DNA of 64,000 nt from Ruminococcus sp. (GTDB lineage Bacteria > Bacillota > Clostridia > Oscillospirales > Acutalibacteraceae), in contig JALFTC010000014.1 in the NCBI GenBank assembly GCA_022779485.1, forward strand, positions 62,001 to 126,000, given 5' to 3'. A program made the position numbers and the translations under genes. The notes beneath the pieces were generated by a model. The model did no database searches, was not told the DNA's origin, and was given only the letters and a program-made list of their open reading frames with translations. This document shows, piece by piece, positions 10,003-19,849 of this stretch; the first letter of the stretch is position 1; each line of letters opens with the position of its first letter.

Positions 10003-12368
10003 TGGACTTTAAAACACTCTTAAAAAAAGAATTTATTATATATGACGGTGGAATGGGCACAATGCTCCAAAAGCGTGGGCTAAAAATGGGAGATAACCCA
10101 AATGTGCTGAATATCACCCACCCACAAACTATTGTTGATGTTCACAGGGAATATGTAAACGCAGGAAGTGACATCATCTGTGCCAATACATTCTCCGCCA
10201 ACAGGCACAAGCTGGAGGGTACAGGCTACGGTGTAAAGGAGATTGTAAGTTCTGCTATTGACTGCTGTAAAAAGGCAGTTGAGGGAACAGACACCCTGAT
10301 TGCCCTTGATATGGGACCTATCGGTCAACTCCTTGAGCCAAACGGTACTCTTACCGTTGAGGAAGCCTATGACATTTTTAAAGAGGTAGTAAATTCTGAC
10401 GACAGGTATGATGTTATAGCAATAGAAACTATGACAGATTTGCTGGAGATGAAAACCGCTCTCCTTGCCTGTAAGGAAAACAGCCAAAAGCCTGTGCTTT
10501 GTACAATGAGCTTTGAGGAAAACGGCAGAACATTTCAGGGTGTTTCTCCAAGTGCTATGGTGCTAACCCTTGAGGGACTTGGGGCGGATGCCATAGGTCT
10601 TAACTGCTCCCTTGGTCCTGACGAGATTGAGCCTATGCTAAAGGAGATTTGCGAAAGGTGTAATGTTCCTGTTATTGCAAAGCCAAACGCAGGACTTCCC
10701 GACCCTGTAACCAACACCTACACAATGGGAGCAGAGGAATTTGCGGGGAAAATGGCTGAACTTTCCTCATTGGGTGTTAAAATTTTAGGTGGATGCTGTG
10801 GCACAACACCTGAATTTATAGAGAAGCTAAAGGACGAACTAAAGGACAAAACCTACAGGAAGAATGTTCACCCATATGTGACGGGAGTTTGCTCGGGAAC
10901 AGCGGTTGTAAATATTGACCAGCCCAAAATTATCGGCGAAAGAATTAACCCAACAGGCAAAAAGCTGTTTAAGCAGGCACTTGTAAACAATGATATGGAC
11001 TACATTTTGTCACAGGCTATCAGTCAGGCAGAGGACGGAGCAGAAATTCTTGACATAAATGTAGGTCATCCCGAAATAGACGAAAAAGAAATGATGGTTA
11101 AGGTTGTAAAGGCTGTACAGGGCGTTGTTGATTTGCCGTTACAGTTGGACTCCACAAAGCCTGAGGTGCTTGAAGCAGGACTTAGGGTGTACAACGGACG
11201 AGCAATAGTGAACTCCGTAAACGGTGAAGAAAAGAGCCTTAATGAGATTTTGCCCATTGTTGCAAAGTACGGCGCTGCTGTTGTAGGACTTACTTTAGAT
11301 GAGGACGGAATTCCCGAAACAACAGAAAAGCGACTTGAAATTGCGGAAAAAATTATAAATAGAGCAAAGTCCTTTGGTATTAGGGAAGAGGATATTTATA
11401 TCGACTGCCTGACCCTCACTGTATCGGCACAGCAAAGCGGTGCTGTGCAAACGCTGGAGGCGCTTGAAAGGGTTAAGGAAAAGTACAATGTAAAAACTGT
11501 GCTCGGTGTCAGCAATATCTCCTTTGGACTTCCCCAAAGACCCCTTGTTAATCAAACCTTCCTTACAATGGCTTTGGAGCGTGGACTTGACTTGCCGATT
11601 ATCAACCCCGGTGTGTTTGGTATGGCAGGGGCTGTGCGTTCCTTTAGAGTGCTAAAGGGATATGACGAGGAAAGCCGTGACTATATTGCAAAGTACAGCG
11701 ATTTTGTTGTGGAAACCGTAAGCCAAAACCACGAGAACACCTTGGGCGAGGCGGTAATGAAGGGACTTAAAAAGGAATGTCACGACATCACCCTTAAAAT
11801 GCTTGAAAATACCGACCCTATGGAAATAATTGACAGAGAGCTTATTCCCGCACTTGACAGGGTTGGCTCGTTGTTTGAACAGGGCAAGGTGTTCCTGCCG
11901 GGACTTTTGTCATCAGCCACAGCCGCCCAACAGGCTTTTGAGATTATAAAGGAAAAACTTGCTGAAAACAGCAGTGAAAGTGTATCAAAGGGCAAGATTA
12001 TCCTTGCAACCGTCAAGGGAGATATTCACGATATTGGAAAAAATATTGTTAAGGTGCTCCTTGAGAATTACGGATATGATGTTATAGATTTAGGCAAGGA
12101 TGTTGAGCCTTCTCTTGTTGCGGAAACTGCCAAAAGGGAAAATGTTACCCTTGTTGGACTTTCGGCACTTATGACCACAACCCTTAAAAGTATGGAGGAC
12201 ACAATATCCCTTATTCACCAAACACCCGGTCTGGAGGATACACAAATTATGGTAGGCGGTGCTGTTCTCACAGAGGAATATGCTATGAAGATAAAGGCGG
12301 ATTACTACTGCAAAACAGCGGCAATATCCGTTGAAACAGCAAGAAAGGTTTTTCCTAATAAAGGATAA
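10002..12368 (+). CDS. metH: Methionine synthase (homocysteine-, pterin- and cobalamin-binding domains, no activation domain)
   Basis: GGMGTMLQ, GGCCGTTPEFI, GERINPTGKK, DIHDIGKNIV motifs; in-frame MDFKTLLKKEFIIYDGG start at 10002 with GGAGGGCGG upstream (ORF track starts at 9978). Confidence 0.94.
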   Translation: MDFKTLLKKEFIIYDGGMGTMLQKRGLKMGDNPNVLNITHPQTIVDVHREYVNAGSDIICANTFSANRHKLEGTGYGVKEIVSSAIDCCKKAVEGTDTLIALDMGPIGQLLEPNGTLTVEEAYDIFKEVVNSDDRYDVIAIETMTDLLEMKTALLACKENSQKPVLCTMSFEENGRTFQGVSPSAMVLTLEGLGADAIGLNCSLGPDEIEPMLKEICERCNVPVIAKPNAGLPDPVTNTYTMGAEEFAGKMAELSSLGVKILGGCCGTTPEFIEKLKDELKDKTYRKNVHPYVTGVCSGTAVVNIDQPKIIGERINPTGKKLFKQALVNNDMDYILSQAISQAEDGAEILDINVGHPEIDEKEMMVKVVKAVQGVVDLPLQLDSTKPEVLEAGLRVYNGRAIVNSVNGEEKSLNEILPIVAKYGAAVVGLTLDEDGIPETTEKRLEIAEKIINRAKSFGIREEDIYIDCLTLTVSAQQSGAVQTLEALERVKEKYNVKTVLGVSNISFGLPQRPLVNQTFLTMALERGLDLPIINPGVFGMAGAVRSFRVLKGYDEESRDYIAKYSDFVVETVSQNHENTLGEAVMKGLKKECHDITLKMLENTDPMEIIDRELIPALDRVGSLFEQGKVFLPGLLSSATAAQQAFEIIKEKLAENSSESVSKGKIILATVKGDIHDIGKNIVKVLLENYGYDVIDLGKDVEPSLVAETAKRENVTLVGLSALMTTTLKSMEDTISLIHQTPGLEDTQIMVGGAVLTEEYAMKIKADYYCKTAAISVETARKVFPNKG

Positions 12369-12558
12369 TTATCAAATTAATAAGATTAAGGCGGATTTGG
12401 TAATGATTTGTTGTCAAATATTACAAAAAAATATGGGTAATTTTGAATAATCTCATAGAAAAATACATTTTAATTGACTTTTTTTCTTTATAGTAATATA
12501 ATCTAACCATTAATTATCTTTGTTTTAATTTTTTATTAATTTCTAATTATTTATAAAT

Positions 12559-14472
12559 TTGAGTGGTAATATGATAAGACCGGAATTCAATTTCAGAAAG
12601 GTTATGCTTGGCATTGTGGACGCATTTATAATTGCGTTGTGCGGAGTAGTAACCAACTTTATGCTTGAGGCATTTGACTTTCAGACCGGCTTTGAAAGCG
12701 TGGTAGAAACACCCTATGTGGTGGTTTCCATAATCATAAATGTAATAGTTTGTCTTGTGGCGCTTTGGATTTGCGGAGCCTACAACAAAGCATGGAGATT
12801 TTTTAACATCAGGGATTACCTTGACTGCATTGTTGCAATGTTTTTTGGTGTTGCAGTAAGCACATTGATTTTGTCACTGCGCTACAACACATTCAACTAT
12901 GTTTTGCCCTACACCCTAATCAGCGGTGCAATGTCCATTATGGGCATTGTGATGTTCAGGCTTATTTTTAAAAATGCCTTTATTAAAATCAGCGACTCCG
13001 AAAGGATGAATCAAGGGGAAAGAACCCTTATTGTAGGTGCAGGTAATGCAGGTCGTATAATTTTAAAAGATATTTTTGCCGCACAAAACGACAGCGGAAA
13101 TCCATCAAAAAATCTGTTCCCCATTGGCTTTGTTGACGATGAAAGAACACTTCGCAACACAATGGTGGACACCGTAAGGGTGCTTGGCACAACCTACGAT
13201 ATTCCCGAAATTTGTGCAAGTGAAAACATCAGTCTGATTATTTTTGCAATTCCCTCCTGCAGTGAAGAGGACAGAACAAGAATTTTGGATTTATGCTCAA
13301 AGACTGAGTGTAAAATCAAGATTATCCCATATTTCAGTCAGCTTTTGTTTGACGGTGACGAGGGTAAGCCTCAGCTTTTAAATCAGGTTAAGGACATTAA
13401 AATCGAGGATTTGCTTGGCAGAAAGCCAATTACCTTTGACAAAGCCTCAGTAAAAGAGCTTGTTAATAACAAGGTATGTATGGTGACAGGGGGCGGTGGC
13501 TCAATAGGCTCCGAGCTTGTTCGCCAAATTGCAAATTACTCACCAAAGCAGATAATTATTGTTGATATATACGAAAATAACGCATACGATATACAGCAGG
13601 AGCTTATCCTTGAACACGGAAATAAATTAAATCTTGCCACAGTTATAGCCTCTGTAAGGGATTATGACAAAATGGAGCAGATTTTTAAGGAATATAAGCC
13701 TGAGTTGGTGTGGCACGCTGCCGCCCACAAGCATGTTCCCCTTATGGAAACAGTTCCCTGTGAGGCTGTAAAGAACAACATCTTCGGAACATATAATGTT
13801 GCAACCTTGGCTCAAAAGTACGGAGTTAAGAAGTTTGTTATGATTAGTACCGACAAGGCGGTTAACCCCACAAATGTTATGGGCGCAACCAAAAGGTGCT
13901 GTGAGATGATAATGCAGTATATGGGTCAAAACACAACCGGTACAGAATTTGTAACAACCCGATTTGGCAATGTACTTGGAAGTAATGGCTCTGTTGTCCC
14001 CCTTTTCCGCCGACAGATAGAAAGCGGAAAGCCCATTACCGTAACTCACCCCGACATTATCCGCTATTTTATGACAATACCCGAGGCTGTATCACTGGTG
14101 CTTCAAGCGGCAGGTATGGCTAAGGGTGGCGAGATTTTTGTCCTTGATATGGGTAAGCCGGTGAAGATTACCACCCTTGCGGAAAATCTTTGCAGAATGT
14201 ACGGTAAGGTGCCTTATAAGGATGTTGAGATTAAATTTACCGGACTTCGCCCCGGCGAAAAGCTGTTTGAGGAGCTTCTTATGGATGAAGAGGGACTAAA
14301 GCAGACAGCTAATGAAAAAATTTTTATTGGAAATCAAATTGATATTGATAAAGAAACCCTCCTTGCCAAGCTTCAAAATCTTAGGAAATGTGCCGAGGAT
14401 AATGATGATGACAGGGCGGTGGAATTGTTGGCAGACATAGTGCCGACCTTTGACCATAAACTAAACAAATAA
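12559..14472 (+). CDS. Membrane nucleoside-diphosphate-sugar epimerase/dehydratase (CapD/WbpM-like)
   Basis: N-terminal TM segments, TGGGGSIGSELVRQ Rossmann motif, VNPTNVMGATKR. Confidence 0.92.
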   Translation: MSGNMIRPEFNFRKVMLGIVDAFIIALCGVVTNFMLEAFDFQTGFESVVETPYVVVSIIINVIVCLVALWICGAYNKAWRFFNIRDYLDCIVAMFFGVAVSTLILSLRYNTFNYVLPYTLISGAMSIMGIVMFRLIFKNAFIKISDSERMNQGERTLIVGAGNAGRIILKDIFAAQNDSGNPSKNLFPIGFVDDERTLRNTMVDTVRVLGTTYDIPEICASENISLIIFAIPSCSEEDRTRILDLCSKTECKIKIIPYFSQLLFDGDEGKPQLLNQVKDIKIEDLLGRKPITFDKASVKELVNNKVCMVTGGGGSIGSELVRQIANYSPKQIIIVDIYENNAYDIQQELILEHGNKLNLATVIASVRDYDKMEQIFKEYKPELVWHAAAHKHVPLMETVPCEAVKNNIFGTYNVATLAQKYGVKKFVMISTDKAVNPTNVMGATKRCCEMIMQYMGQNTTGTEFVTTRFGNVLGSNGSVVPLFRRQIESGKPITVTHPDIIRYFMTIPEAVSLVLQAAGMAKGGEIFVLDMGKPVKITTLAENLCRMYGKVPYKDVEIKFTGLRPGEKLFEELLMDEEGLKQTANEKIFIGNQIDIDKETLLAKLQNLRKCAEDNDDDRAVELLADIVPTFDHKLNK

Positions 14473-14489
14473 AGTATTGGAGAATTGTT

Positions 14490-16313
14490 ATGTGTGGTAT
14501 TGTAGGTTATGTAGGACCGAGAGATTGCAGTGATGTTCTTGTTTCAGCACTCACAAGGCTTGAATACAGGGGTTACGACTCCGCCGGTATTGCTGTTTTT
14601 GAGAATGGTAAAATTGAAGTGGCAAAGACTAAGGGCAGACTCTCTGACCTTTCCGAAAAAATGGAGAAGGAGGGCAAACCAAAGGGTCACGCAGGTATTG
14701 GTCACACCCGTTGGGCAACTCACGGTCAGCCTTCATATGTAAATTCACACCCTCATTCAGGAAAAAGGGTGACTATTGTACATAACGGTATTATCGAAAA
14801 TTATATTGAACTTAAGGAGTATTTGACTAAAAAGGGCAAGACCTTTTTGTCCGATACAGACACAGAGGTAGTGGCTCAGCTCCTTGACTTAAAGTACGAC
14901 GGCGACCCGCTGGACACTATACATACGGTAATAAGAATGTTAAAGGGCTCCTTTGCTTTGGGTATAGTTTTTGCCGACTATCCCGACACAGTTTTTGCTG
15001 TTCGCAGAGAAAGTCCATTGATTGTAGGTGTTGGGGATAATGAAAGCTTTATTGCCTCCGATGTTCCTGCAATTCTTAACTATACCAAAAAATATTACCT
15101 TATGAATCACGACGAAATCGTAAAGCTCACCCACGATGGCGTTGAGTTTTTCGACAGTCATATGCTCCCCATTACAAAGGAGCTTCAGGAGGCTGACTGG
15201 GATATGGACGCCGCTGAAAAGGGCGGTTATCCCCACTTTATGATTAAGGAAATTCACGAACAACCTGAGGCTATCAAAAGGACTGTTCTGCCGAGAATTC
15301 GTGACAATATGCCTGACCTTTCTGAATGTGGAATTACCTTAGAGAATATTAAGGACTTCAAAAATATTCACATTGTTGCCTGTGGTACTGCTATGCACGC
15401 AGGAATGGTTGGAAAATATGTTATTGAGGGTCTTGCAAGAGTTCCTGTAAATGTGGATATTGCATCTGAATTCCGTTACAGAAATCCCCTTGTAGGTGAG
15501 GGCGACCTTGTAATAATTATTTCCCAAAGCGGAGAAACTGCCGACAGCAAGGCGGCTATGTCCCTTGCTAAGGAATACGGCGCAAAAACCCTTGCAATTG
15601 TTAACGCAAAGGGTAGCTCCATTGCAAGAGAGGCAGATATGCTGATTTACACCCATGCAGGTCCCGAAATTGCAGTTGCCTCAACAAAGGCATATATGGT
15701 GCAAATTGCAGTTATGTACCTCTTTGCATTCCAGCTTGCACTTGCCAAGGGAAGAATCACAGAGGATGAGTGCAAATCACTATTGACCTCACTTATGGAA
15801 GTTCCCGACAAGGTAGAGGAAACCCTTGAAAAGGTAATGGACGACTGCCAGTACGCAGGAAGCAGTCTTGTAAATGCAGATTCACTGTTGTATATCGGCA
15901 GAGGTCTTGACTATGCCCTTTCTATGGAGGGTTCTCTAAAGTTAAAGGAAATTTCATACATTCATAGCGAAAGCTATGCCGCAGGTGAGTTAAAGCACGG
16001 TACTATCTCACTTATCACAGAGGAAATGCCTGTTATCGCTGTGGCTACTCAAAATGCGCTCTTTGAAAAGACACTTTCAAATGTAAAAGAGGTTAGGTCA
16101 AGGGGAGCTTATGTAATCCTTGTGTGCGATGAAGAATGTCATATCGGCAGTGATGTGGCTGACCAGATTATAAGAGTACCAAAAATCCGTGAGGAGCTGA
16201 TGCCAATGCTGGCTATTGTTCCTTTACAGCTTATTGCCTACTACACATCCTTGCACAGGGGTAACGATATTGACAAGCCAAGAAATCTGGCTAAGTCGGT
16301 TACAGTAGAATAA
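14490..16313 (+). CDS. glmS: Glutamine-fructose-6-phosphate aminotransferase (isomerizing)
   Basis: MCGIVGYVG N-terminal nucleophile start, two SIS domains, C-terminal DKPRNLAKSVTVE. Confidence 0.97.
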   Translation: MCGIVGYVGPRDCSDVLVSALTRLEYRGYDSAGIAVFENGKIEVAKTKGRLSDLSEKMEKEGKPKGHAGIGHTRWATHGQPSYVNSHPHSGKRVTIVHNGIIENYIELKEYLTKKGKTFLSDTDTEVVAQLLDLKYDGDPLDTIHTVIRMLKGSFALGIVFADYPDTVFAVRRESPLIVGVGDNESFIASDVPAILNYTKKYYLMNHDEIVKLTHDGVEFFDSHMLPITKELQEADWDMDAAEKGGYPHFMIKEIHEQPEAIKRTVLPRIRDNMPDLSECGITLENIKDFKNIHIVACGTAMHAGMVGKYVIEGLARVPVNVDIASEFRYRNPLVGEGDLVIIISQSGETADSKAAMSLAKEYGAKTLAIVNAKGSSIAREADMLIYTHAGPEIAVASTKAYMVQIAVMYLFAFQLALAKGRITEDECKSLLTSLMEVPDKVEETLEKVMDDCQYAGSSLVNADSLLYIGRGLDYALSMEGSLKLKEISYIHSESYAAGELKHGTISLITEEMPVIAVATQNALFEKTLSNVKEVRSRGAYVILVCDEECHIGSDVADQIIRVPKIREELMPMLAIVPLQLIAYYTSLHRGNDIDKPRNLAKSVTVE

Positions 16314-16326
16314 AAAATTATTAATA

Positions 16327-16358
16327 AGTCGGGAAAACCTCCCGACTTATGCTTTTTA
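16327..16358 (+). terminator. Terminator after glmS
   Basis: AAGTCGGG-AAAACCT-CCCGACTT hairpin followed by T-rich tract. Confidence 0.75.
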
Positions 16359-16361
16359 ATT

Positions 16362-16385
16362 GTGATTTATTCAGTGTTTCCTTAG
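16362..16385. repeat. Solo terminal arm of the 165-bp palindromic element (right-arm type)
   Basis: GTGATTTATTCAGTGTTTCCTTAG identical to the right end of the full copy at 23583..23747. Confidence 0.8.
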
Positions 16386-16390
16386 TATTA

Positions 16391-16434
16391 TTGACAATTA
16401 TTTTTCCTAAGGTATAATATAGGAAAGATATAAT
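16391..16434 (+). promoter_or_regulatory. Sigma-A-like promoter with duplicated -10 for the FHA-FtsW operon
   Basis: TTGACA (16391) - 16 bp - TATAAT (16413); the TATAATATAGGAAA unit is repeated at 16429. Confidence 0.65.
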
Positions 16435-16470
16435 ATAGGAAATGAGATATACAGGAGAGGTGGGGAATAT

Positions 16471-18246
16471 ATGTATATGCAATGGCTTCTTGATGCCGGA
16501 GTTGTGGCTGTAAGAATCCTTTTGCCACTTTATGCCATAGTAATTATTTATTCAATATTTGCCTCAATGCACAGACACCGCAGGCAACAAAAACCACTGC
16601 TGACATTGGAAAATATGGAAACAGGGGAGAAAATTCCTGTTCTGTTTTGGGAAAACTCCATCGGCAGAAGTCGTGGAAGTGACATAAGGGTAAACGACCC
16701 TGCTGTTTCTCGTGACCACTGCGTTCTGCTCAGAAGGCAAGAGGGTTGGATGATTACCGATGTGGGCAGTAAGTGCGGAACATATGTTAACGGAGAGAAA
16801 ATAAAAAGCAATTCCCCCTCAAGGAATAAGTCCTTCTTTGCAAGTATTTTTTCCTCCTTTAAGGATAATTTGCAAAAAGGGATTAAGGCGGTTGACAACA
16901 CCACTCCTTACCGTACAAAGCTCCTGATAGACGACGAAATTCAAGTTGGCTCTACCTTATTCAGAGTGGAGCGAGGGGACGAATATGACGAGGAGGTTCG
17001 CCCCGACCGATTTTTAAAGAGAATCAGCAACAAGGCTTCTATGAAGCAGTACAAGCTGATGATTATGATAACCATTTTCCATTTTCTAATGGCAATAGAG
17101 GCGTCTTGGGACTACTACGCAAAGGACTTAAACCCCTTTATCTATTGCGGTGTATTTACTGTTATAAGCTGGGGTCTGTTCTTTGTTTCAACAAGAGTTA
17201 TCAAAAGGACAAACTTTGAGCTGGAGGCTTTGGCACTGTTTTTGACGGGACTGGGACTGATGTTACAGGTCAGGCAGTCGGACAGAATGGCGATAATGCA
17301 GATTGCCACAGCCCTTGCCGGTATAATTGGATTTGTGATTATTGTAAAGCTTCTTGAAAGACCTGACTGGGTACAGCGCTTTAGATTTTGGGGTATGATT
17401 GCCTCAATAGCACTCCTTGGCTTTAACCTTGTGTTTGGCAGCATCAAGAACGGTGCCGCCAACTGGATTACAATAGGCGGAATTTCCATTCAGCCATCTG
17501 AATTTGTAAAGATTCTCTACATTTTTGTAGGTGCCGGTACACTTGACGCAATTATGACAAGGAGAAACAAGATTGAGTTTATTGCTTTCTCCGCTATTTG
17601 CGTTGGTGAGCTTGCCCTTATGGGTGACTTTGGTACAGCACTTATATTCTTTGCAACATTCCTCTTTGTTGCATTTATGCGTTCAGGCGACATCAAGACA
17701 GTGCTCCTTGCACTTGCAACTGCCGTTGGAGGCGGAGCCGTAATTTTAAAGATAAAACCCTATGTTGCAAAGCGTTTTGAAACATGGGGACATGCCATTG
17801 AAAATTCCTCCGAGGGTGGTTTCCAACAGGCAAGGGTGCTTACCTATCTTGCATCGGGAAGTCTTTTCGGCGTAGGAATAGGCAACGGATTTTTAAAGTA
17901 TGTTATCGCCTCTGAAAGCGATTTGGTGTTTGGCATTGTGTGCGAGGAAATGGGCCTTATCGTAGGCTTTGCCCTGATTGCGGCTATACTCTGCCTTGCA
18001 ATTTATTCAAGGGATATAGCCACAAGGAGCCGCAGCACATTCTACTCAATTTCCGCCTGCTGTGCAGCAGGATTGTTCATTGTGCAAATGGCACTTAATG
18101 TACTTGGGGCAACTGATATTCTGCCACTTACAGGTGTTACATTCCCATTTGTGTCTGCCGGCGGTTCTTCAATGATTTCCTGTTGGGGACTTCTTGCATT
18201 TATCAAGGCGGCAGACGAAAGGACTTATTCTCAAAAGAGAGGATAA
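16471..18246 (+). CDS. FHA domain-FtsW/RodA/SpoVE family fusion protein
   Basis: N-terminal FHA pattern (IGRSRGSDIRVNDPAVSRDHCVL...GTYVNGEKI) fused to SEDS polytopic domain (GGISIQPSEFVKI...FVSAGGSSMI). Confidence 0.93.
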   Translation: MYMQWLLDAGVVAVRILLPLYAIVIIYSIFASMHRHRRQQKPLLTLENMETGEKIPVLFWENSIGRSRGSDIRVNDPAVSRDHCVLLRRQEGWMITDVGSKCGTYVNGEKIKSNSPSRNKSFFASIFSSFKDNLQKGIKAVDNTTPYRTKLLIDDEIQVGSTLFRVERGDEYDEEVRPDRFLKRISNKASMKQYKLMIMITIFHFLMAIEASWDYYAKDLNPFIYCGVFTVISWGLFFVSTRVIKRTNFELEALALFLTGLGLMLQVRQSDRMAIMQIATALAGIIGFVIIVKLLERPDWVQRFRFWGMIASIALLGFNLVFGSIKNGAANWITIGGISIQPSEFVKILYIFVGAGTLDAIMTRRNKIEFIAFSAICVGELALMGDFGTALIFFATFLFVAFMRSGDIKTVLLALATAVGGGAVILKIKPYVAKRFETWGHAIENSSEGGFQQARVLTYLASGSLFGVGIGNGFLKYVIASESDLVFGIVCEEMGLIVGFALIAAILCLAIYSRDIATRSRSTFYSISACCAAGLFIVQMALNVLGATDILPLTGVTFPFVSAGGSSMISCWGLLAFIKAADERTYSQKRG

Positions 18247-18295
18247 CTACTCAAATTAGCCTTAAATTAGTTATGAAAAGGAGGAACTGTATCCA

Positions 18296-19729
18296 ATGAA
18301 AAGAACCTTGCGCAGAAGTGCTATGATTTTAATTGTTGTACTTCTTATAATCGGCGGTATGGGATACCTTTCCTATAACATAGTAACTGAACACAAAACA
18401 TGGATGAATATGGCTTATAACCGCCATATTTCCTCTGACGGAGGACTTACACAGGCTGGTACAATAACCGACAGAAACGGTGTTGAGCTGGCAAAGTCAG
18501 TAAACGGCGAGAGAGTCTATAACGAGGACAAAAGCGTTAGAAAAAGTATGCTCCACATTGTGGGTGACGACTCCATAAACATAGGCACATCAATCCAGTC
18601 TATGTACAGAATGAACCTTACAGGCTACAACCCTCTGTTTGGATTGGGACTTCCCACATCACTTAAGCCAAACAGTGATATGAGGCTTACTGCTGACGCC
18701 AAGGTGTGTTCTCAGGTCTATCAAATGTTTGACGGTAGGGCAGGTGCCTGTGTCGTTTATAACTACGAAACAGGAGAAATTCTCTGTGATGTTTCAACAC
18801 CTTCTTACGACCCTAACGCACCGCCGGAAATTACAGCGGAAAATGAAGAAGAATACAGAGGCGTGTATGTGGACAACGCTGTTAGCAGCTCATACACCCC
18901 CGGCTCTATTTTTAAGCTTGTAACCACAGCGGCGGCTCTGAAATATATTGATGATATTGAAACTCGTGAATGGTACTGCCAGGGCATTGAATGTGTTGGC
19001 GGAGATGACGAAACCTGTGAAGTTTACTGTAATGACGGCTACGCCCACGGCAGTGAAAACCTGGAGCAGGCTTTGGGAAATTCCTGCAACATAGTATTTG
19101 CCAAAATTGCCGAGGAGCTTGGCATTGAAAAAATGACTGAGGTTGCAAACGAAATGGGCATAAACGGTTCATTTTCAATAGGGGATATTCCCCTTAAGGA
19201 CGGCAACTATGATGTAAGTGACGCTACAAAAAATCAGCTTGCATGGTCAGGGGTTGGTCAGTACACCGACCTTGTGAACCCAATGCAGATGGCAATAATC
19301 TGTTCGGGAATAGCCAACGGTGGAAAGCCTGTTTTGCCTTACCTTATAGGCAGTGACGAGGGCATCCTCACAAAGCTTGGCATCACCACAGGCGGTGGCA
19401 CAGGCTCCAGAATGATGGAAAGTGATGTTGCCCACAGAATTGGGGAAATGATGCGTAACAATGTGGAAAACTACTACGGTGACGGAAATTTTCCTGCCGG
19501 TATGGAGGTTGCCGCCAAAACAGGTACAGGTGAAATCACAAAGTCAAGTGACGGCAGCGGAAGCGACAAGAACAACGCTTGGATTGTGGGATATTGTCAA
19601 AACGAAAAGTATCCCCTTGCATTCTCTGTTGTTGTAAATGATGTTGAGGGCTACGGCTCCCAAAATGCCCAGCCTATTGCCTGTGAGGCACTGTCTGCCT
19701 GCAAGGAATCTATGGACAAAGCGGAATAA
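18296..19729 (+). CDS. Penicillin-binding protein transpeptidase (PbpA-like)
   Basis: SSYTPGSIFKL (SxxK), SCN, AAKTGTGE (KTG) motifs; single N-terminal TM. Confidence 0.93.
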   Translation: MKRTLRRSAMILIVVLLIIGGMGYLSYNIVTEHKTWMNMAYNRHISSDGGLTQAGTITDRNGVELAKSVNGERVYNEDKSVRKSMLHIVGDDSINIGTSIQSMYRMNLTGYNPLFGLGLPTSLKPNSDMRLTADAKVCSQVYQMFDGRAGACVVYNYETGEILCDVSTPSYDPNAPPEITAENEEEYRGVYVDNAVSSSYTPGSIFKLVTTAAALKYIDDIETREWYCQGIECVGGDDETCEVYCNDGYAHGSENLEQALGNSCNIVFAKIAEELGIEKMTEVANEMGINGSFSIGDIPLKDGNYDVSDATKNQLAWSGVGQYTDLVNPMQMAIICSGIANGGKPVLPYLIGSDEGILTKLGITTGGGTGSRMMESDVAHRIGEMMRNNVENYYGDGNFPAGMEVAAKTGTGEITKSSDGSGSDKNNAWIVGYCQNEKYPLAFSVVVNDVEGYGSQNAQPIACEALSACKESMDKAE

Positions 19730-19739
19730 ATCTATAATT

Positions 19740-19776
19740 AGGGGAGGTGTACGACATACTTCCCCTTTATTTTTTT
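19740..19776 (+). terminator. Terminator-like hairpin after PBP gene
   Basis: AGGGGA...TCCCCT imperfect hairpin followed by TTTATTTTTTT. Confidence 0.5.
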
Positions 19777-19849
19777 GGAAACCTGTGTTATAATGAACAT
19801 TATAATAGGAAAATATAGGCTAATGACATTAATATAATTTGAAAAAAGG

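Noticed and set aside
10080-10487. Long antisense ORFs inside metH, secA, glmS, feoB and other genes
   Set aside because: All lie opposite strongly conserved coding genes with no supporting motifs.
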